Shown in pieces: positions 8,188-17,153 of a stretch of 64,000 bases of DNA (position 1 is the first letter of the stretch; each line of letters starts with the position of its first letter). Under the pieces are notes generated by a model that saw only the letters and a list, made by a program, of their open reading frames with translations, made no database searches and was not told the origin of the DNA. Source of the DNA: JAXDTI01 sp034090045 (GTDB lineage Bacteria; Actinomycetota; Actinomycetes; Actinomycetales; Actinomycetaceae); the NCBI GenBank assembly GCA_034090045.1, contig JAXDTI010000004.1, positions 1 to 64,000 of the forward strand. The letters run 5' to 3'. The translations under genes and the position numbers were made by a program.

Positions 8188-9427
8188 TTCTGCATCCACG
8201 GATGCTCTCACAGAGGAAATCGAGCTAATCGACTACGCCTATGGTGGCTACGCGGTTGGTCGGGGTGCCAGTGGGCGAGTACTCTTCGTGCGTGGCGGAG
8301 TACCGGGTGAGCGGGTGCGGATACGCATTACGACGCAGCGTTCTCGTCTCGCATACGGTGATGTGGTGGAGGTTTTACGGGCCTCAAAGTATCGGGTGCC
8401 ACATGTTTGGGACGAACCTGTCGGTTATTACGCGGCGGATTTAGGCCATATAGACCTGAAATATCAGCGCGAGTTAAAACGTCAGGCGCTGCTTGATGGT
8501 GCGCGACGGCTAGGCTCGCCGCTGCTAGCTGAGAGACTCGCCGAAGTGCTGGATACCGTCTCTTTTGGTGATAGGGAATTGGGCTACAGGTTGCGTACCC
8601 GGGTTATTGCGCTGGGAGATGGTCGAGTTGGAATGCATATCGGGCATTCTGAGCAGGTGGTTGCGCTCACCAGGTTACCGCTGGTTCATGAAGATATTCA
8701 GGATCTCGATTTTTCGGCGCTGCCCGCTGCTGCGGGTCAGGAAATAGTTTTGGCTCGTGGGGAAGACGCGCAAGGTGCGCAGGTTAGGGCGGTGATTGGT
8801 GGGCAGGCGTATCAGGCTGACGCTGTCAAGGCGCAAGATCCGTGGATTACCTACAGGGTAGCCGGCGGGTCATCTGGTTCGGAGTGGCGAGCTGATTTTA
8901 GGGCTGCAGCTGGTGGGTTTTGGCAGGCTCACCGACACGCTGCCGCGGCATTATCGGATGCTGTTCGGTTACCGGAGCGGGCACGAACACTCGAACTTTA
9001 CAGCGGATCCGGATTACTGACTGCGGCGATTGCCCGCTGCGGAGCGATTCCGCTGGCTTGCGTAGAAACTGACCGGTTGGCGGTGCGGGCAGCAAAATAC
9101 AATCTTCGGGCGCTACCCGAGGGGCTCAGTCACGATGTCCGATTGTTACATGCGCGGGTCACGCCGCATACCATCCTGGAAGCTGGAGAGGTAGATGCGA
9201 TTGTTGCAGACCCGCCGCGTGCCGGCCTGGGTAGGGCAAATGTTGAAGCAATTAACGCCAGCAATGCCCGTTACTTACATGCGATGTTTTGTGACCAGGC
9301 TTCAGCGTTGCGTGACTTACAGCATTTGTTGAATCTCGGTTGGAACCTGAAAGAAGCTGTTTTTTACGATCTTTTCCCACACACCCACCATCTGGAAGTT
9401 GTCGCCCGCCTCGTTCGTGACCTATAG
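8180..9427 (+). CDS. TRAM-domain class I SAM-dependent RNA methyltransferase
   Basis: RNA 5-methyluridine methyltransferase of the TrmA/RlmD family, 415 residues. An N-terminal TRAM domain (YGGYAVGRGASGRVLFVRGG, residues 18-80) binds RNA. The catalytic part has FWQAHRHAA, the SAM loop LYSGSGLLTAAIA, the DPPRAGLG loop and a late cysteine in AMFCDQAS that would be the nucleophile. ATG 8180 follows AAGGA and overlaps the permease stop by 8 bases, so it replaces the longer frame starting at 8120. Whether it modifies 23S rRNA or tRNA cannot be told from sequence. Confidence 0.88.
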   Translation: MLDSASTDALTEEIELIDYAYGGYAVGRGASGRVLFVRGGVPGERVRIRITTQRSRLAYGDVVEVLRASKYRVPHVWDEPVGYYAADLGHIDLKYQRELKRQALLDGARRLGSPLLAERLAEVLDTVSFGDRELGYRLRTRVIALGDGRVGMHIGHSEQVVALTRLPLVHEDIQDLDFSALPAAAGQEIVLARGEDAQGAQVRAVIGGQAYQADAVKAQDPWITYRVAGGSSGSEWRADFRAAAGGFWQAHRHAAAALSDAVRLPERARTLELYSGSGLLTAAIARCGAIPLACVETDRLAVRAAKYNLRALPEGLSHDVRLLHARVTPHTILEAGEVDAIVADPPRAGLGRANVEAINASNARYLHAMFCDQASALRDLQHLLNLGWNLKEAVFYDLFPHTHHLEVVARLVRDL

Positions 9428-9593
9428 AAACTATATGCACCAAGGTTTCGGCTGCTGTTCAATACAAAACCGAAGATCCGTTTTGAATAACGGGAAAGCC
9501 GTGACCTGTGTCACCTCCTTTATGATGTGGCTCTCGCGCGCGTTAAACTGCTCTAGGTCTGTGTAACCAGACGGCAGGAAGGCGGTTTTATCT

Positions 9594-11525
9594 ATGGCTG
9601 TACGTTCTGACTTGCGCAATATCGCGATTATCGCCCACGTGGATCACGGGAAAACCACGCTCGTGGATCAGATGCTGCGCCAATCTGGGGCTTTCGGTGA
9701 GCATCTGAGCAAAGCCGAACAAACTGAACGAGTTATGGATTTTGGTGACTTGGAACGTGAAAAAGGCATCACGATTCTCGCAAAAAATACGGCAGTGACC
9801 TACAGGGGAAAGTGGGCCGTGGATCATGGCGAGACGGAAGGGATCACCATAAATGTGATTGATACTCCCGGTCACGCCGATTTCGGTGGTGAGGTTGAGC
9901 GTGGACTCTCGATGGTTGATGGGGTGCTGCTGCTGGTAGATGCCGCCGAGGGGCCACTGCCGCAGACTCGCTTTGTGCTGCGCAAATCCCTAGAAGCAAA
10001 ACTGCCGGTTATCCTGGTTATAAACAAGGTCGATCGTTCAGATGCCCGTATCTGTGAGGTGGAGTCTGAAACCGTGGATCTGCTCTTGGCGTTGGCCACT
10101 GATCTGGCTGCGGAAGGAAAAATAGATGACACGGATTCACTCCTCGACTTGCCAGTGCTCTATGCGTCAGCAAAAACAGGTCGCAGTTCATTGAGGAAAC
10201 CAGCCGATGGTGAGGTTCCTGACGGGGATCTCACTGAACTGTTCGAGACGATTTTGGAGCATATTCCGGCTCCCGAATACGACCCGGAGGCGCCGCTTCA
10301 GGCTCACGTTACGAACCTGGATGCCTCGCCTTTCCTGGGGCGTATCGCGCTGCTCAGGATTTGGGGTGGGACGCTGCACAGGGGTGAGACGGTCGGTTGG
10401 GCACGTCATGACGGTACCGTACAGAATGTGAAAGTTAGTGAACTGTTGCTCACCGAGGCGCTAGAGCGCATCGCGGTGGAGAGCGCCAGTGCCGGCGATA
10501 TCGTTGCGGTAGCGGGTATCCCAGATATCACGATCGGGGAGTCCCTGGTGGATCCGCATGACCCGCATCCGCTACCGTTGATTACCGTGGATGAGCCCTC
10601 AATTTCGATGACTATCGGGGTGAATACTTCGCCGCTTGCCGGGCAGGTAAAGGGTGCGAAAGTGACTGCACGTCAGATTAAAGATCGCCTGGATCGGGAG
10701 TTGGTTGGTAACGTCTCGATCAGAGTTTTACCGACGGAGCGGCCGGATGCCTGGGAGGTGCAGGGGCGTGGTGAGTTGGCTCTTGCCGTGCTAATAGAGC
10801 AGATGCGTCGGGAAGGATTCGAGTTGACTGCCGGGAAACCACAGGTGGTTACGAAGATGATTGACGGGAAACGCAGTGAGCCTATGGATCGGGCGACTAT
10901 TGATGTGCCCGAGGAATATATGGGTGTGGTGACTCAGATGATGGCCGAACGTAAGGGGCGAATGGAAACCATGAATAACCATGGGACCGGTTGGGTGCGC
11001 CTGGAATATACGGTTCCGGCACGCGGAATGATAGGTTTCCGCACCCAGTTTTTGACCCAGACTCGCGGTACCGGGATTGAGACGGCTATTGCTGCCGGGT
11101 ATGAGCCTTGGAAAGGCACAATCGTGCGACGCAAGACTGGCTCGTTGGTTGCTGACCGCTCCGGTAAAGCCACTCCGTATGCGATGATCCAGTTGCAGGA
11201 GCGTGGCACGTTCATCGTCCAGCCCGGCTCACTGGTCTATGAGGGACAGGTTGTTGCTGAGAATCCGCGCGGCGAAGACATGGATGTGAACATCACGAAA
11301 GAAAAGAAACAGACTAATATGCGTTCCGCCACTGCCGAAACCTGGGAGGGGCTGGTTCCACCACGAACCTTTACCCTGGAGGAGTCCATCGAGTTTGCTG
11401 CCGAGGATGAATGTGTTGAGGTCACACCGGAGGATCTGCGTATCCGCAAAGTGGTGTTGTCTGCCCAGGAGCGTTTCAAAATGGCTGCCCGCGCCCGTCG
11501 CGAAGAGAAAACCACTGAGCAATAA
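9594..11525 (+). CDS. typA: Translational GTPase TypA/BipA
   Basis: Ribosome-binding GTPase of the EF-G family that supports ribosome assembly and stress or cold adaptation. The G domain shows AHVDHGKTT (G1), EREKGITI (G2), DTPGH (G3), NKVD (G4) and SAKTG (G5); then an OB domain 2, EF-G domains III and V, and the TypA-specific C-terminal domain (TNMRSATAETWEGLVPPR, RIRKVVLS). Length, 643 residues, is normal. The 166-bp gap upstream should hold its promoter. It converges on the racemase gene with only 15 bases between the stops. Confidence 0.96.
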   Translation: MAVRSDLRNIAIIAHVDHGKTTLVDQMLRQSGAFGEHLSKAEQTERVMDFGDLEREKGITILAKNTAVTYRGKWAVDHGETEGITINVIDTPGHADFGGEVERGLSMVDGVLLLVDAAEGPLPQTRFVLRKSLEAKLPVILVINKVDRSDARICEVESETVDLLLALATDLAAEGKIDDTDSLLDLPVLYASAKTGRSSLRKPADGEVPDGDLTELFETILEHIPAPEYDPEAPLQAHVTNLDASPFLGRIALLRIWGGTLHRGETVGWARHDGTVQNVKVSELLLTEALERIAVESASAGDIVAVAGIPDITIGESLVDPHDPHPLPLITVDEPSISMTIGVNTSPLAGQVKGAKVTARQIKDRLDRELVGNVSIRVLPTERPDAWEVQGRGELALAVLIEQMRREGFELTAGKPQVVTKMIDGKRSEPMDRATIDVPEEYMGVVTQMMAERKGRMETMNNHGTGWVRLEYTVPARGMIGFRTQFLTQTRGTGIETAIAAGYEPWKGTIVRRKTGSLVADRSGKATPYAMIQLQERGTFIVQPGSLVYEGQVVAENPRGEDMDVNITKEKKQTNMRSATAETWEGLVPPRTFTLEESIEFAAEDECVEVTPEDLRIRKVVLSAQERFKMAARARREEKTTEQ

Positions 11526-11540
11526 AAATGCTGTAAATGC

Positions 11541-12248
11541 TTACTTTATCAGTGTTTTTCCGCTTTTAAGTATGGTTAAACGTGCTAGGGTTTCAAGCGA
11601 ATCAATGATTCTTGGGTCTGTTACTGCGAGATCTTTGTATACTACAGACAACTCGGTGCATCCGCATATTACAGCATCTGCTCCGCAATCACGCAAGGTG
11701 CGTACCTGGTTGTAAAACAGTTCCGCTGGAACCTTTAAACCGGATTTAACATAGTCGTAAATCATTTCCGTAATAGCTTTTTGAGTATGTCTCTGCGGAA
11801 TCATTGCGGAATAATTCGCTGACTCCAAAGCTGATTGATATATTCCAGATGCGATTGTTCCCTCAGTTGCCATAATCGCTACATTGTTGATGCCGGATGG
11901 GTTTCGCTTAGATATTGCCGATACAGTCTCGGTGACGATATTCACTACCTCAATATCCACTGCATCAACAACTGCATTGAGAAAAATCGTTGCAGTGTTG
12001 CAAGGAACAACAACGAAATCAGCTCCTGCTTCTTGCAGTTTTTTCGCATCCGATACCATCGCGGGTACCGGTGATTCTCCATTACTTATGATAGCTGCAG
12101 TACGGTCTGGAATGGATGAATGCTGGGTAACGATCATGTCCACGTTGTCTTGGTCGTTATTTGCGTCAGTCAAATCGATCACAGTTTGCATAAAATACAC
12201 TGTTGCGAGGGGTCCCAGTCCACCGAGTACGCCAACGAGTTTGTTCAT
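11541..12248 (-). CDS. Aspartate/glutamate racemase family protein, probable aspartate racemase
   Basis: Cofactor-independent racemase of 235 residues. The two catalytic cysteines are present: PCNTA (about residue 82) and GCTEL (about residue 195); the start MNKLVGVLGGLGPLATVYFM is the aspartate-racemase signature. It should interconvert L- and D-aspartate in the cytoplasm. It is divergent from a D-aspartate-ligase-like gene, as expected if it supplies D-Asp for the peptidoglycan cross-bridge. Both genes are visibly poorer in G+C than typA and acn around them, a sign of acquisition. Glutamate racemase is the main alternative; the overall pattern fits RacD better than MurI. Confidence 0.85.
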   Translation of the reverse strand: MNKLVGVLGGLGPLATVYFMQTVIDLTDANNDQDNVDMIVTQHSSIPDRTAAIISNGESPVPAMVSDAKKLQEAGADFVVVPCNTATIFLNAVVDAVDIEVVNIVTETVSAISKRNPSGINNVAIMATEGTIASGIYQSALESANYSAMIPQRHTQKAITEMIYDYVKSGLKVPAELFYNQVRTLRDCGADAVICGCTELSVVYKDLAVTDPRIIDSLETLARLTILKSGKTLIK

Positions 12249-12289
12249 ATTTTCAGTCTAGTCTGTGCTTGAGATATGCCTTTGAGCGT

Positions 12290-12309
12290 GACACTCTTGA
12301 ATCAGTGTC
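12290..12309. promoter_or_regulatory. Dyad in the shared racemase/ligase promoter region
   Basis: The 91-base gap between the divergent racemase and ligase genes holds a perfect inverted repeat of 6 bp (GACACT, 8 bases, AGTGTC). Its position between two divergent genes would suit an operator controlling both. No regulator is encoded beside it, and six base pairs can occur by chance, so this is a candidate only. Confidence 0.35.
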
Positions 12310-12339
12310 TATTGTCGCTTTTTCGGATTGGGTGTGAAA

Positions 12340-13554
12340 ATGAAACGAACTGTAGCTTTTATACCGATTGTGCTCGGTACAGATAACAATGCCTATGGGG
12401 TTGCTAGAGCTATTCATGAAAGCTACGGAGTTCAAAGTATATGCGTTGGGAAAAAACCGCTCAGCTACACTTCCGGTTCAAAAATACTGACGAGGGTTAT
12501 TGACCCCAGGATAGGGGATGACACTGTATTACTGAGCACTTTGCGTGAATTAGCTCACAGGTTCCCAGGTGTCCCAAAAATCATTATCCCCTGCGGGGAT
12601 AGCTATTCAGATCAACTTTCTCGTAATAGCGAGGAACTTCGTGGCGACTTCCTGTTTACCGTCGTTCCACCGACTTTGCACGACCAATTGGAAAACAAGC
12701 TGGATTTTTATAAAACTTGTGATCAATACGGTTTGCCCTACCCTGAGACTGCAGTTATTGATGCGAATTATGTTAATGGGCTACCGGAGATAGGCGATTA
12801 TCCGGTTGTTCTCAAGGCAAATGATTCTATCGAATATGTAGATCTAGTTTTTCCCGGCAAGAAAAAGGCATACATATTGCACAGTCTCGATGAGGTGTTG
12901 GAGACCTTGAATAGAATTTACGGGGCCGGTTACAGCGGAAAAATGATTCTGCAAGAATATGTTCCTGGCGACAGTGCAGATATGGCTGTACTGAATGCCT
13001 ATGTAAATCAGCGTGGAAAAGTTCAGATGATGTGCTTCGGGCAATGCGTCCTGGATGCTATTTTACCGGCTGAAATTGGCAATTATCACGCGCTCTATAC
13101 AGCCGATGGCGGTAACTTATATCCACTTTTTCGAGATTACCTAGAGAGGATTGGTTACAGAGGATATGCGAATTTCGATTTGAAGTTCGATTCTCGTGAC
13201 GGTAAATACAAGGTTTTTGAAATTAATTTGAGGCAGGGGCGCAGCTCATTCCATATGCAACTGGGAGGATGCGAGTATGTGACATATCTTATCGACGATC
13301 TGCTTGGGATTAGTTCCGCAAGTGAACCGTACTATCATCGGGAGGTTGGTCAATTGTGGCTGTATGTTGACCCCTGGGTTGTACGAAAGTATGCGCCAGA
13401 GATAATTCGCCCTGAAGCGTTGCGAATTATGCGTTCCGGGTATGGATTTACGGAGTGGTATAGGGCAGACAGGTCATTTAAACGATGGGTGCAATATCGG
13501 CGAAATAGGCTGTCGAGCATTAAAACATATCTGCGCTATGCGAAACGTGGCTAG
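12340..13554 (+). CDS. ATP-grasp ligase, probable D-aspartate ligase (AslA-like)
   Basis: ATP-dependent carboxylate-amine ligase of 404 residues. It shows the ATP-grasp order: PVVLKANDS (ATP lysine), MILQEYVPGD, then GYANFDLKFD and KVFEINLRQGRSS (metal-binding acidic and Asn residues near residue 300). The N-terminal FIPIVLGTDNNAYGVARAIHE and the basic C terminus closely resemble the Enterococcus D-aspartate ligase that adds D-Asp to the lysine of the peptidoglycan stem, a family also found in bifidobacteria and lactobacilli. ATG 12340 is preferred over in-frame TTG 12328. The divergent racemase could supply the substrate. Low G+C suggests transfer. Confidence 0.82.
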   Translation: MKRTVAFIPIVLGTDNNAYGVARAIHESYGVQSICVGKKPLSYTSGSKILTRVIDPRIGDDTVLLSTLRELAHRFPGVPKIIIPCGDSYSDQLSRNSEELRGDFLFTVVPPTLHDQLENKLDFYKTCDQYGLPYPETAVIDANYVNGLPEIGDYPVVLKANDSIEYVDLVFPGKKKAYILHSLDEVLETLNRIYGAGYSGKMILQEYVPGDSADMAVLNAYVNQRGKVQMMCFGQCVLDAILPAEIGNYHALYTADGGNLYPLFRDYLERIGYRGYANFDLKFDSRDGKYKVFEINLRQGRSSFHMQLGGCEYVTYLIDDLLGISSASEPYYHREVGQLWLYVDPWVVRKYAPEIIRPEALRIMRSGYGFTEWYRADRSFKRWVQYRRNRLSSIKTYLRYAKRG

Positions 13555-13564
13555 GAGTTTTGGT

Positions 13565-14104
13565 ATGCGGTTGGCTGCCGTAATGATTCTGATTTCTCAG
13601 GATCCAGATGGGGGAGAGCGTATGCTCTTTACTCGCCGCGCCGCCACTATCGGGTTTCAGGGTGGTCAGGTTTCGTTCCCGGGTGGTTCGCGTGAAGGCG
13701 ATGAGACTCCAGCAGAGACGGCGCTGCGCGAAACCGCAGAAGAAATCGGTATTCCGCCAGAAAATATTAAAGTCACAGGCGAATATGAGGCATTCAAATT
13801 GGCACGCGGATCTTTCAGGGTTACTCCGGTTACCGGAACTTGGAATGGCGACATGCAGGCACTGACGCTACAGGAAACAGAGGTTGCGAATGCCGCCAAT
13901 ATCCCGGTGTCCATGCTGGCTGATCCGGCGAATCGCGCGAGCTGGCGGCACCCTGATGGAGCGACGGGACCGGTTTTTGTTATCGACGGGTTCTATATTT
14001 GGGGTTTCACTGCCTATATTGCCTCCTTATGGTTACGTCGAAACGGTCTCGAACTATCCTGGGATATGCGGCGCATTGTCGAGGTGCCCGCAGATTTTCG
14101 TTGA
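13565..14104 (+). CDS. Nudix hydrolase, CoA-pyrophosphatase type
   Basis: Nudix enzyme of 179 residues, probably cleaving CoA or a related nucleotide. The CoA-type lead motif is recognisable (LFTRRA...GQVSFPGG) directly before a complete Nudix box (GSREGDETPAETALRETAEEIG read as G-x5-E-x7-RE-x2-EE-x-G). ATG 13565 has AGGAG at 13553-13557 with a good gap and starts 10 bases after the ligase stop; the longer frame from 13442 only overlaps the ligase gene. It may be co-transcribed with the ligase, but the composition is closer to the core genes. Confidence 0.85.
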   Translation: MRLAAVMILISQDPDGGERMLFTRRAATIGFQGGQVSFPGGSREGDETPAETALRETAEEIGIPPENIKVTGEYEAFKLARGSFRVTPVTGTWNGDMQALTLQETEVANAANIPVSMLADPANRASWRHPDGATGPVFVIDGFYIWGFTAYIASLWLRRNGLELSWDMRRIVEVPADFR

Positions 14105-14186
14105 AACCCACAGTGTCGGAAGATGTCGCTGGCGCTGTCGCGGAAAATATGGGCGAGTGTGGGGACAAGCGCACCAAAATAGGGTA

Positions 14187-14200
14187 TCTTGATATCGAGA
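14187..14200. promoter_or_regulatory. Near-palindrome upstream of aconitase
   Basis: TCTTGATATCGAGA is palindromic at 12 of 14 positions and lies 38-51 bases before the acn start, where an operator or promoter-proximal site would be expected. Aconitase is under several transcriptional controls in other actinobacteria, but this sequence does not match an operator I can name. Confidence 0.4.
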
Positions 14201-14237
14201 GGTTTTGTTCCGTACCTCACAATTTCAGGAGAAAAAA

Positions 14238-16910
14238 ATGAGCCTAAACTCTTTGGGTGCCCGCAAAGAACTCACAGTGGGCGACAAGAAATATCAGATT
14301 TATTCCCTCCATGCCTTACCCGGCTTGGATCAGCTTCCTTACGCGTTGAAAATACTCGCCGAGAACCTGATGCGTAACGAAGATGGTGCTAACATCACCG
14401 CTGAACAGGTAAAGGCCCTTGCTGCTTGGGATCCTAAAGCTGAACCGGATACCGAGATCCAGTTCACTCCGGCCCGTGTTATTATGCAGGACTTCACCGG
14501 GGTTCCCTGCGTCGTAGACCTGGCCACAATGCGTGAGGCCGTAGTTGAACTGGGAGGTGACCCGGAAAACATTAACCCGCAGGTTCCGGCGGAAATGGTG
14601 ATAGACCATTCGGTGCAGATCGATGTGGCGGGCACCCCGGAGGCGCTGGGCATGAACATGGAGCTCGAGTATCAGCGTAACCGTGAACGTTACCAGTTTC
14701 TGCGCTGGGGTCAGGGCGCGTTCGAGAACTTCCGGGTGGTTCCACCCGGGGCGGGTATCGTCCACCAGGTGAACATTGAATATCTGGCGCGCACCGTGTT
14801 CACCCGCGACATGGCGGAGGGCACCGAGGCCTACCCGGACACCTGTGTGGGTACTGACTCCCACACCACAATGGTTAATGGTTTGGGTGTGCTCGGTTGG
14901 GGTGTTGGCGGTATCGAGGCAGAAGCCGCTATGCTCGGCCAGCCGGTGTCGATGCTGATCCCGAAAGTTTTGGGTTTCAAACTTACCGGTTCGATTCCGC
15001 AGGCCGCGACCGCCACCGATGTGGTGCTCACCATCACCGAGATGCTGCGTCAGCATGGTGTGGTAGGCAAGTTCGTTGAGTTCTATGGCGATGGTGTCGG
15101 TCAGGTTCCACTAGCAAACCGCGCCACTATCGGAAACATGAGCCCCGAGTTCGGTTCGACCGCCGCGATTTTCCCGATAGACAAGGAGACCCTTGAGTAC
15201 CTGCGTCTGACTGGTCGCTCTGAGGAGCAGGTCGCGCTAGTCGAGGCATACACGAAAGAACAGGGTCTGTGGCACGACCCGAACTGTGAGGCACAGTACT
15301 CCGAATACCTGGAGCTGGATCTCTCGACTGTGGTCCCCTCGATTGCAGGTCCGAAGCGCCCGCAGGATCGCATCAAGGTTTCAGAGGCGAAAGAGAAGTT
15401 CGCAGACACCCTACCGACCTACCAGACCGGTGACGGCACCCCGGTGACCTATACGAAAGCTGACGGTACCGCCACCGAGATGGCAGACGGTCGGGTAGTG
15501 ATTGCTTCAATCACTTCCTGCACCAACACTTCTAATCCGTCTGTGATGTTGGCTGCCGGTCTGATTGCAAAGAACGCAGTAGAGAAGGGGCTGCAAGCAA
15601 AACCTTGGGTGAAGACCTCGCTGGCTCCCGGCTCGCAGGTTGTAGATGACTACTATCGGAAAGCCGGGCTTGACACCTACCTGGATCAGCTGGGCTTCAA
15701 CATTGTGGGTCATGGCTGCACCACCTGTATCGGCAACTCCGGTCCTCTGGATCCGGCACTTTCACAGACCATCCAGGATAACGACCTGGTAGCGGTATCT
15801 GTGCTTTCCGGTAATCGAAACTTTGAGGGACGTATCAACCCGGATGTGAAAATGAACTATCTGGCCAGCCCGCCACTGGTGATCGCCTATTCCTTGGCTG
15901 GAACCATGGACTTCGATTTCGAGACGGAGCCGCTCGGTAAAGGCACGGACGGACAGGACGTATACCTGCGCGACATTTGGCCTTCGCAAGATGATGTTGC
16001 CTCGGTGGTTGGTGATTCGATTAGCCGCGAAATGTATCTAGCTGACTACGCGAACGTGTTTGCCGGAGATGACCGTTGGCAGGCGCTTCCTGTTCCAGAA
16101 GGCGCGACTTTCGCCTGGGACGATAACTCGACCTATGTGCGCAAGGCTCCGTTCTTTGATGGCATGGGAATGACTCCGGAACCGGTGAGTGACGTTACGG
16201 GAGCGCGGGTACTGTTGAAGCTCGGCGATTCCGTCACCACTGACCATATTTCGCCGGCTGGTGCGTTCACCCCACAGGCCCCGGCCGGTCAATACCTGGT
16301 GGCTAACGGCGTGGAGCGAAAAGATTTCAACTCCTATGGTTCACGGCGCGGTAACCACGAGGTGATGATGCGCGGCACGTTCGCCAACATTCGTATCCGT
16401 AACCAGATCCTGAACAACGTGGAGGGCGGTTTCACCCGTGACTTCACTCAGGATGGCGGGCCGCAGGCGTATGTGTATGATGCTTCGGTGAACTATCAGG
16501 CTGCCGGTATTCCGCTGGTGGTGCTGGGCGGCAAGGAGTACGGCACCGGTTCATCTCGGGACTGGGCAGCTAAGGGAACGAAACTGCTCGGCGTGAAAGC
16601 AGTGATTGCAGAGTCTTTCGAACGTATTCACCGTTCTAACCTGATTGGGATGGGTGTTTTGCCGCTGCAGTTCCCAGCTGGAGAGAGCGCAGATTCGCTG
16701 GGCTTAACCGGTTTCGAGACCTTCGATATTACGGGAGTTACGGAGTTGAATAACGGCATCACACCGCGGACGGTACATGTGAAAGCTACCGATGAGGACG
16801 GTGAAGTAACCGAGTTTGACGCTGTGCTGCGTATCGATACGCCGGGCGAAGCGGATTACTACCGCAACGGCGGTATCCTACAGTACGTGCTGCGCCAGCT
16901 CGCCAAGTAA
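14238..16910 (+). CDS. acnA: Aconitate hydratase AcnA
   Basis: Converts citrate to isocitrate through cis-aconitate in the TCA cycle, using a [4Fe-4S] cluster. The 890-residue length and domain order are those of the AcnA/IRP1 type. Cluster ligands are visible in TSCTNTSNPS (about residue 437) and HGCTTCIGNSG (about residue 500). The substrate motifs GTDSHTTMVNGLGV (about residue 210) and GKEYGTGSSRDWAAKGT (about residue 770) are intact. ATG 14238 follows AGGAG; the frame from 14205 is an upstream extension without a ribosome site. It is monocistronic, with its own upstream palindrome and a strong terminator behind. Confidence 0.97.
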   Translation: MSLNSLGARKELTVGDKKYQIYSLHALPGLDQLPYALKILAENLMRNEDGANITAEQVKALAAWDPKAEPDTEIQFTPARVIMQDFTGVPCVVDLATMREAVVELGGDPENINPQVPAEMVIDHSVQIDVAGTPEALGMNMELEYQRNRERYQFLRWGQGAFENFRVVPPGAGIVHQVNIEYLARTVFTRDMAEGTEAYPDTCVGTDSHTTMVNGLGVLGWGVGGIEAEAAMLGQPVSMLIPKVLGFKLTGSIPQAATATDVVLTITEMLRQHGVVGKFVEFYGDGVGQVPLANRATIGNMSPEFGSTAAIFPIDKETLEYLRLTGRSEEQVALVEAYTKEQGLWHDPNCEAQYSEYLELDLSTVVPSIAGPKRPQDRIKVSEAKEKFADTLPTYQTGDGTPVTYTKADGTATEMADGRVVIASITSCTNTSNPSVMLAAGLIAKNAVEKGLQAKPWVKTSLAPGSQVVDDYYRKAGLDTYLDQLGFNIVGHGCTTCIGNSGPLDPALSQTIQDNDLVAVSVLSGNRNFEGRINPDVKMNYLASPPLVIAYSLAGTMDFDFETEPLGKGTDGQDVYLRDIWPSQDDVASVVGDSISREMYLADYANVFAGDDRWQALPVPEGATFAWDDNSTYVRKAPFFDGMGMTPEPVSDVTGARVLLKLGDSVTTDHISPAGAFTPQAPAGQYLVANGVERKDFNSYGSRRGNHEVMMRGTFANIRIRNQILNNVEGGFTRDFTQDGGPQAYVYDASVNYQAAGIPLVVLGGKEYGTGSSRDWAAKGTKLLGVKAVIAESFERIHRSNLIGMGVLPLQFPAGESADSLGLTGFETFDITGVTELNNGITPRTVHVKATDEDGEVTEFDAVLRIDTPGEADYYRNGGILQYVLRQLAK

Positions 16911-16941
16911 CGCGGGGTCGCGCTCGCAGCACAAAGCATTG

Positions 16942-16985
16942 CCGGGTCGGGATTGTCTTTACAGGCACCCCGACCCGGTTTTTGT
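16942..16985 (+). terminator. Rho-independent terminator after acnA
   Basis: A perfect 10-bp G+C-rich stem (CCGGGTCGGG at 16942-16951 with CCCGACCCGG at 16969-16978) is followed by TTTTTGTT. It lies 32 bases after the acn stop and separates aconitase from the scar region. Confidence 0.92.
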
Positions 16986-16994
16986 TGCCTGAAA

Positions 16995-17044
16995 TTTGGC
17001 TTTCGTGCCACTGTCAAGGTTCTGAATGTGGCACAGAAGCCAAA
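16995..17044. repeat. Fold-back repeat of unknown origin
   Basis: A 17-base inverted repeat (16995-17011 and 17028-17044, 15 of 17 paired) with a 16-base loop. The arms read TTTGGCTTTCGTGCCAC and its near-complement. It follows the acn terminator directly, so it is not needed for termination; the terminal-repeat-like look suggests a small fold-back or leftover insertion-sequence end. Confidence 0.5.
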
Positions 17045-17127
17045 ACAGGTGATAGGTCGAAGCGACTTGGGGAAATGCAATCTATAAGGTACTTGCGCAT
17101 ACGGAATGCGTTTTTTTGGATTACAGA

Positions 17128-17153
17128 TGGGACTGCTGTAGGTTTGGTTGACA
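17128..17153 (+). repeat. Left terminal inverted repeat of the IS3 remnant
   Basis: It pairs with 18162-18187. The first 11 bases (TGGGACTGCTG) match exactly and GGTTGACA near the inner end matches too; there are three internal mismatches. Confidence 0.8.

Noticed and set aside
9521..9526. TATGAT as a -10 box of typA
   Set aside because: No -35 element at a proper distance could be found; the nearest TTGAAT is 32 bases away.
12340..13554. Reading the ATP-grasp protein as carbamoyl-phosphate synthase or a biotin carboxylase piece
   Set aside because: It has a single ATP-grasp unit, lacks those families' other domains, and its termini and racemase neighbour fit D-aspartate ligase.
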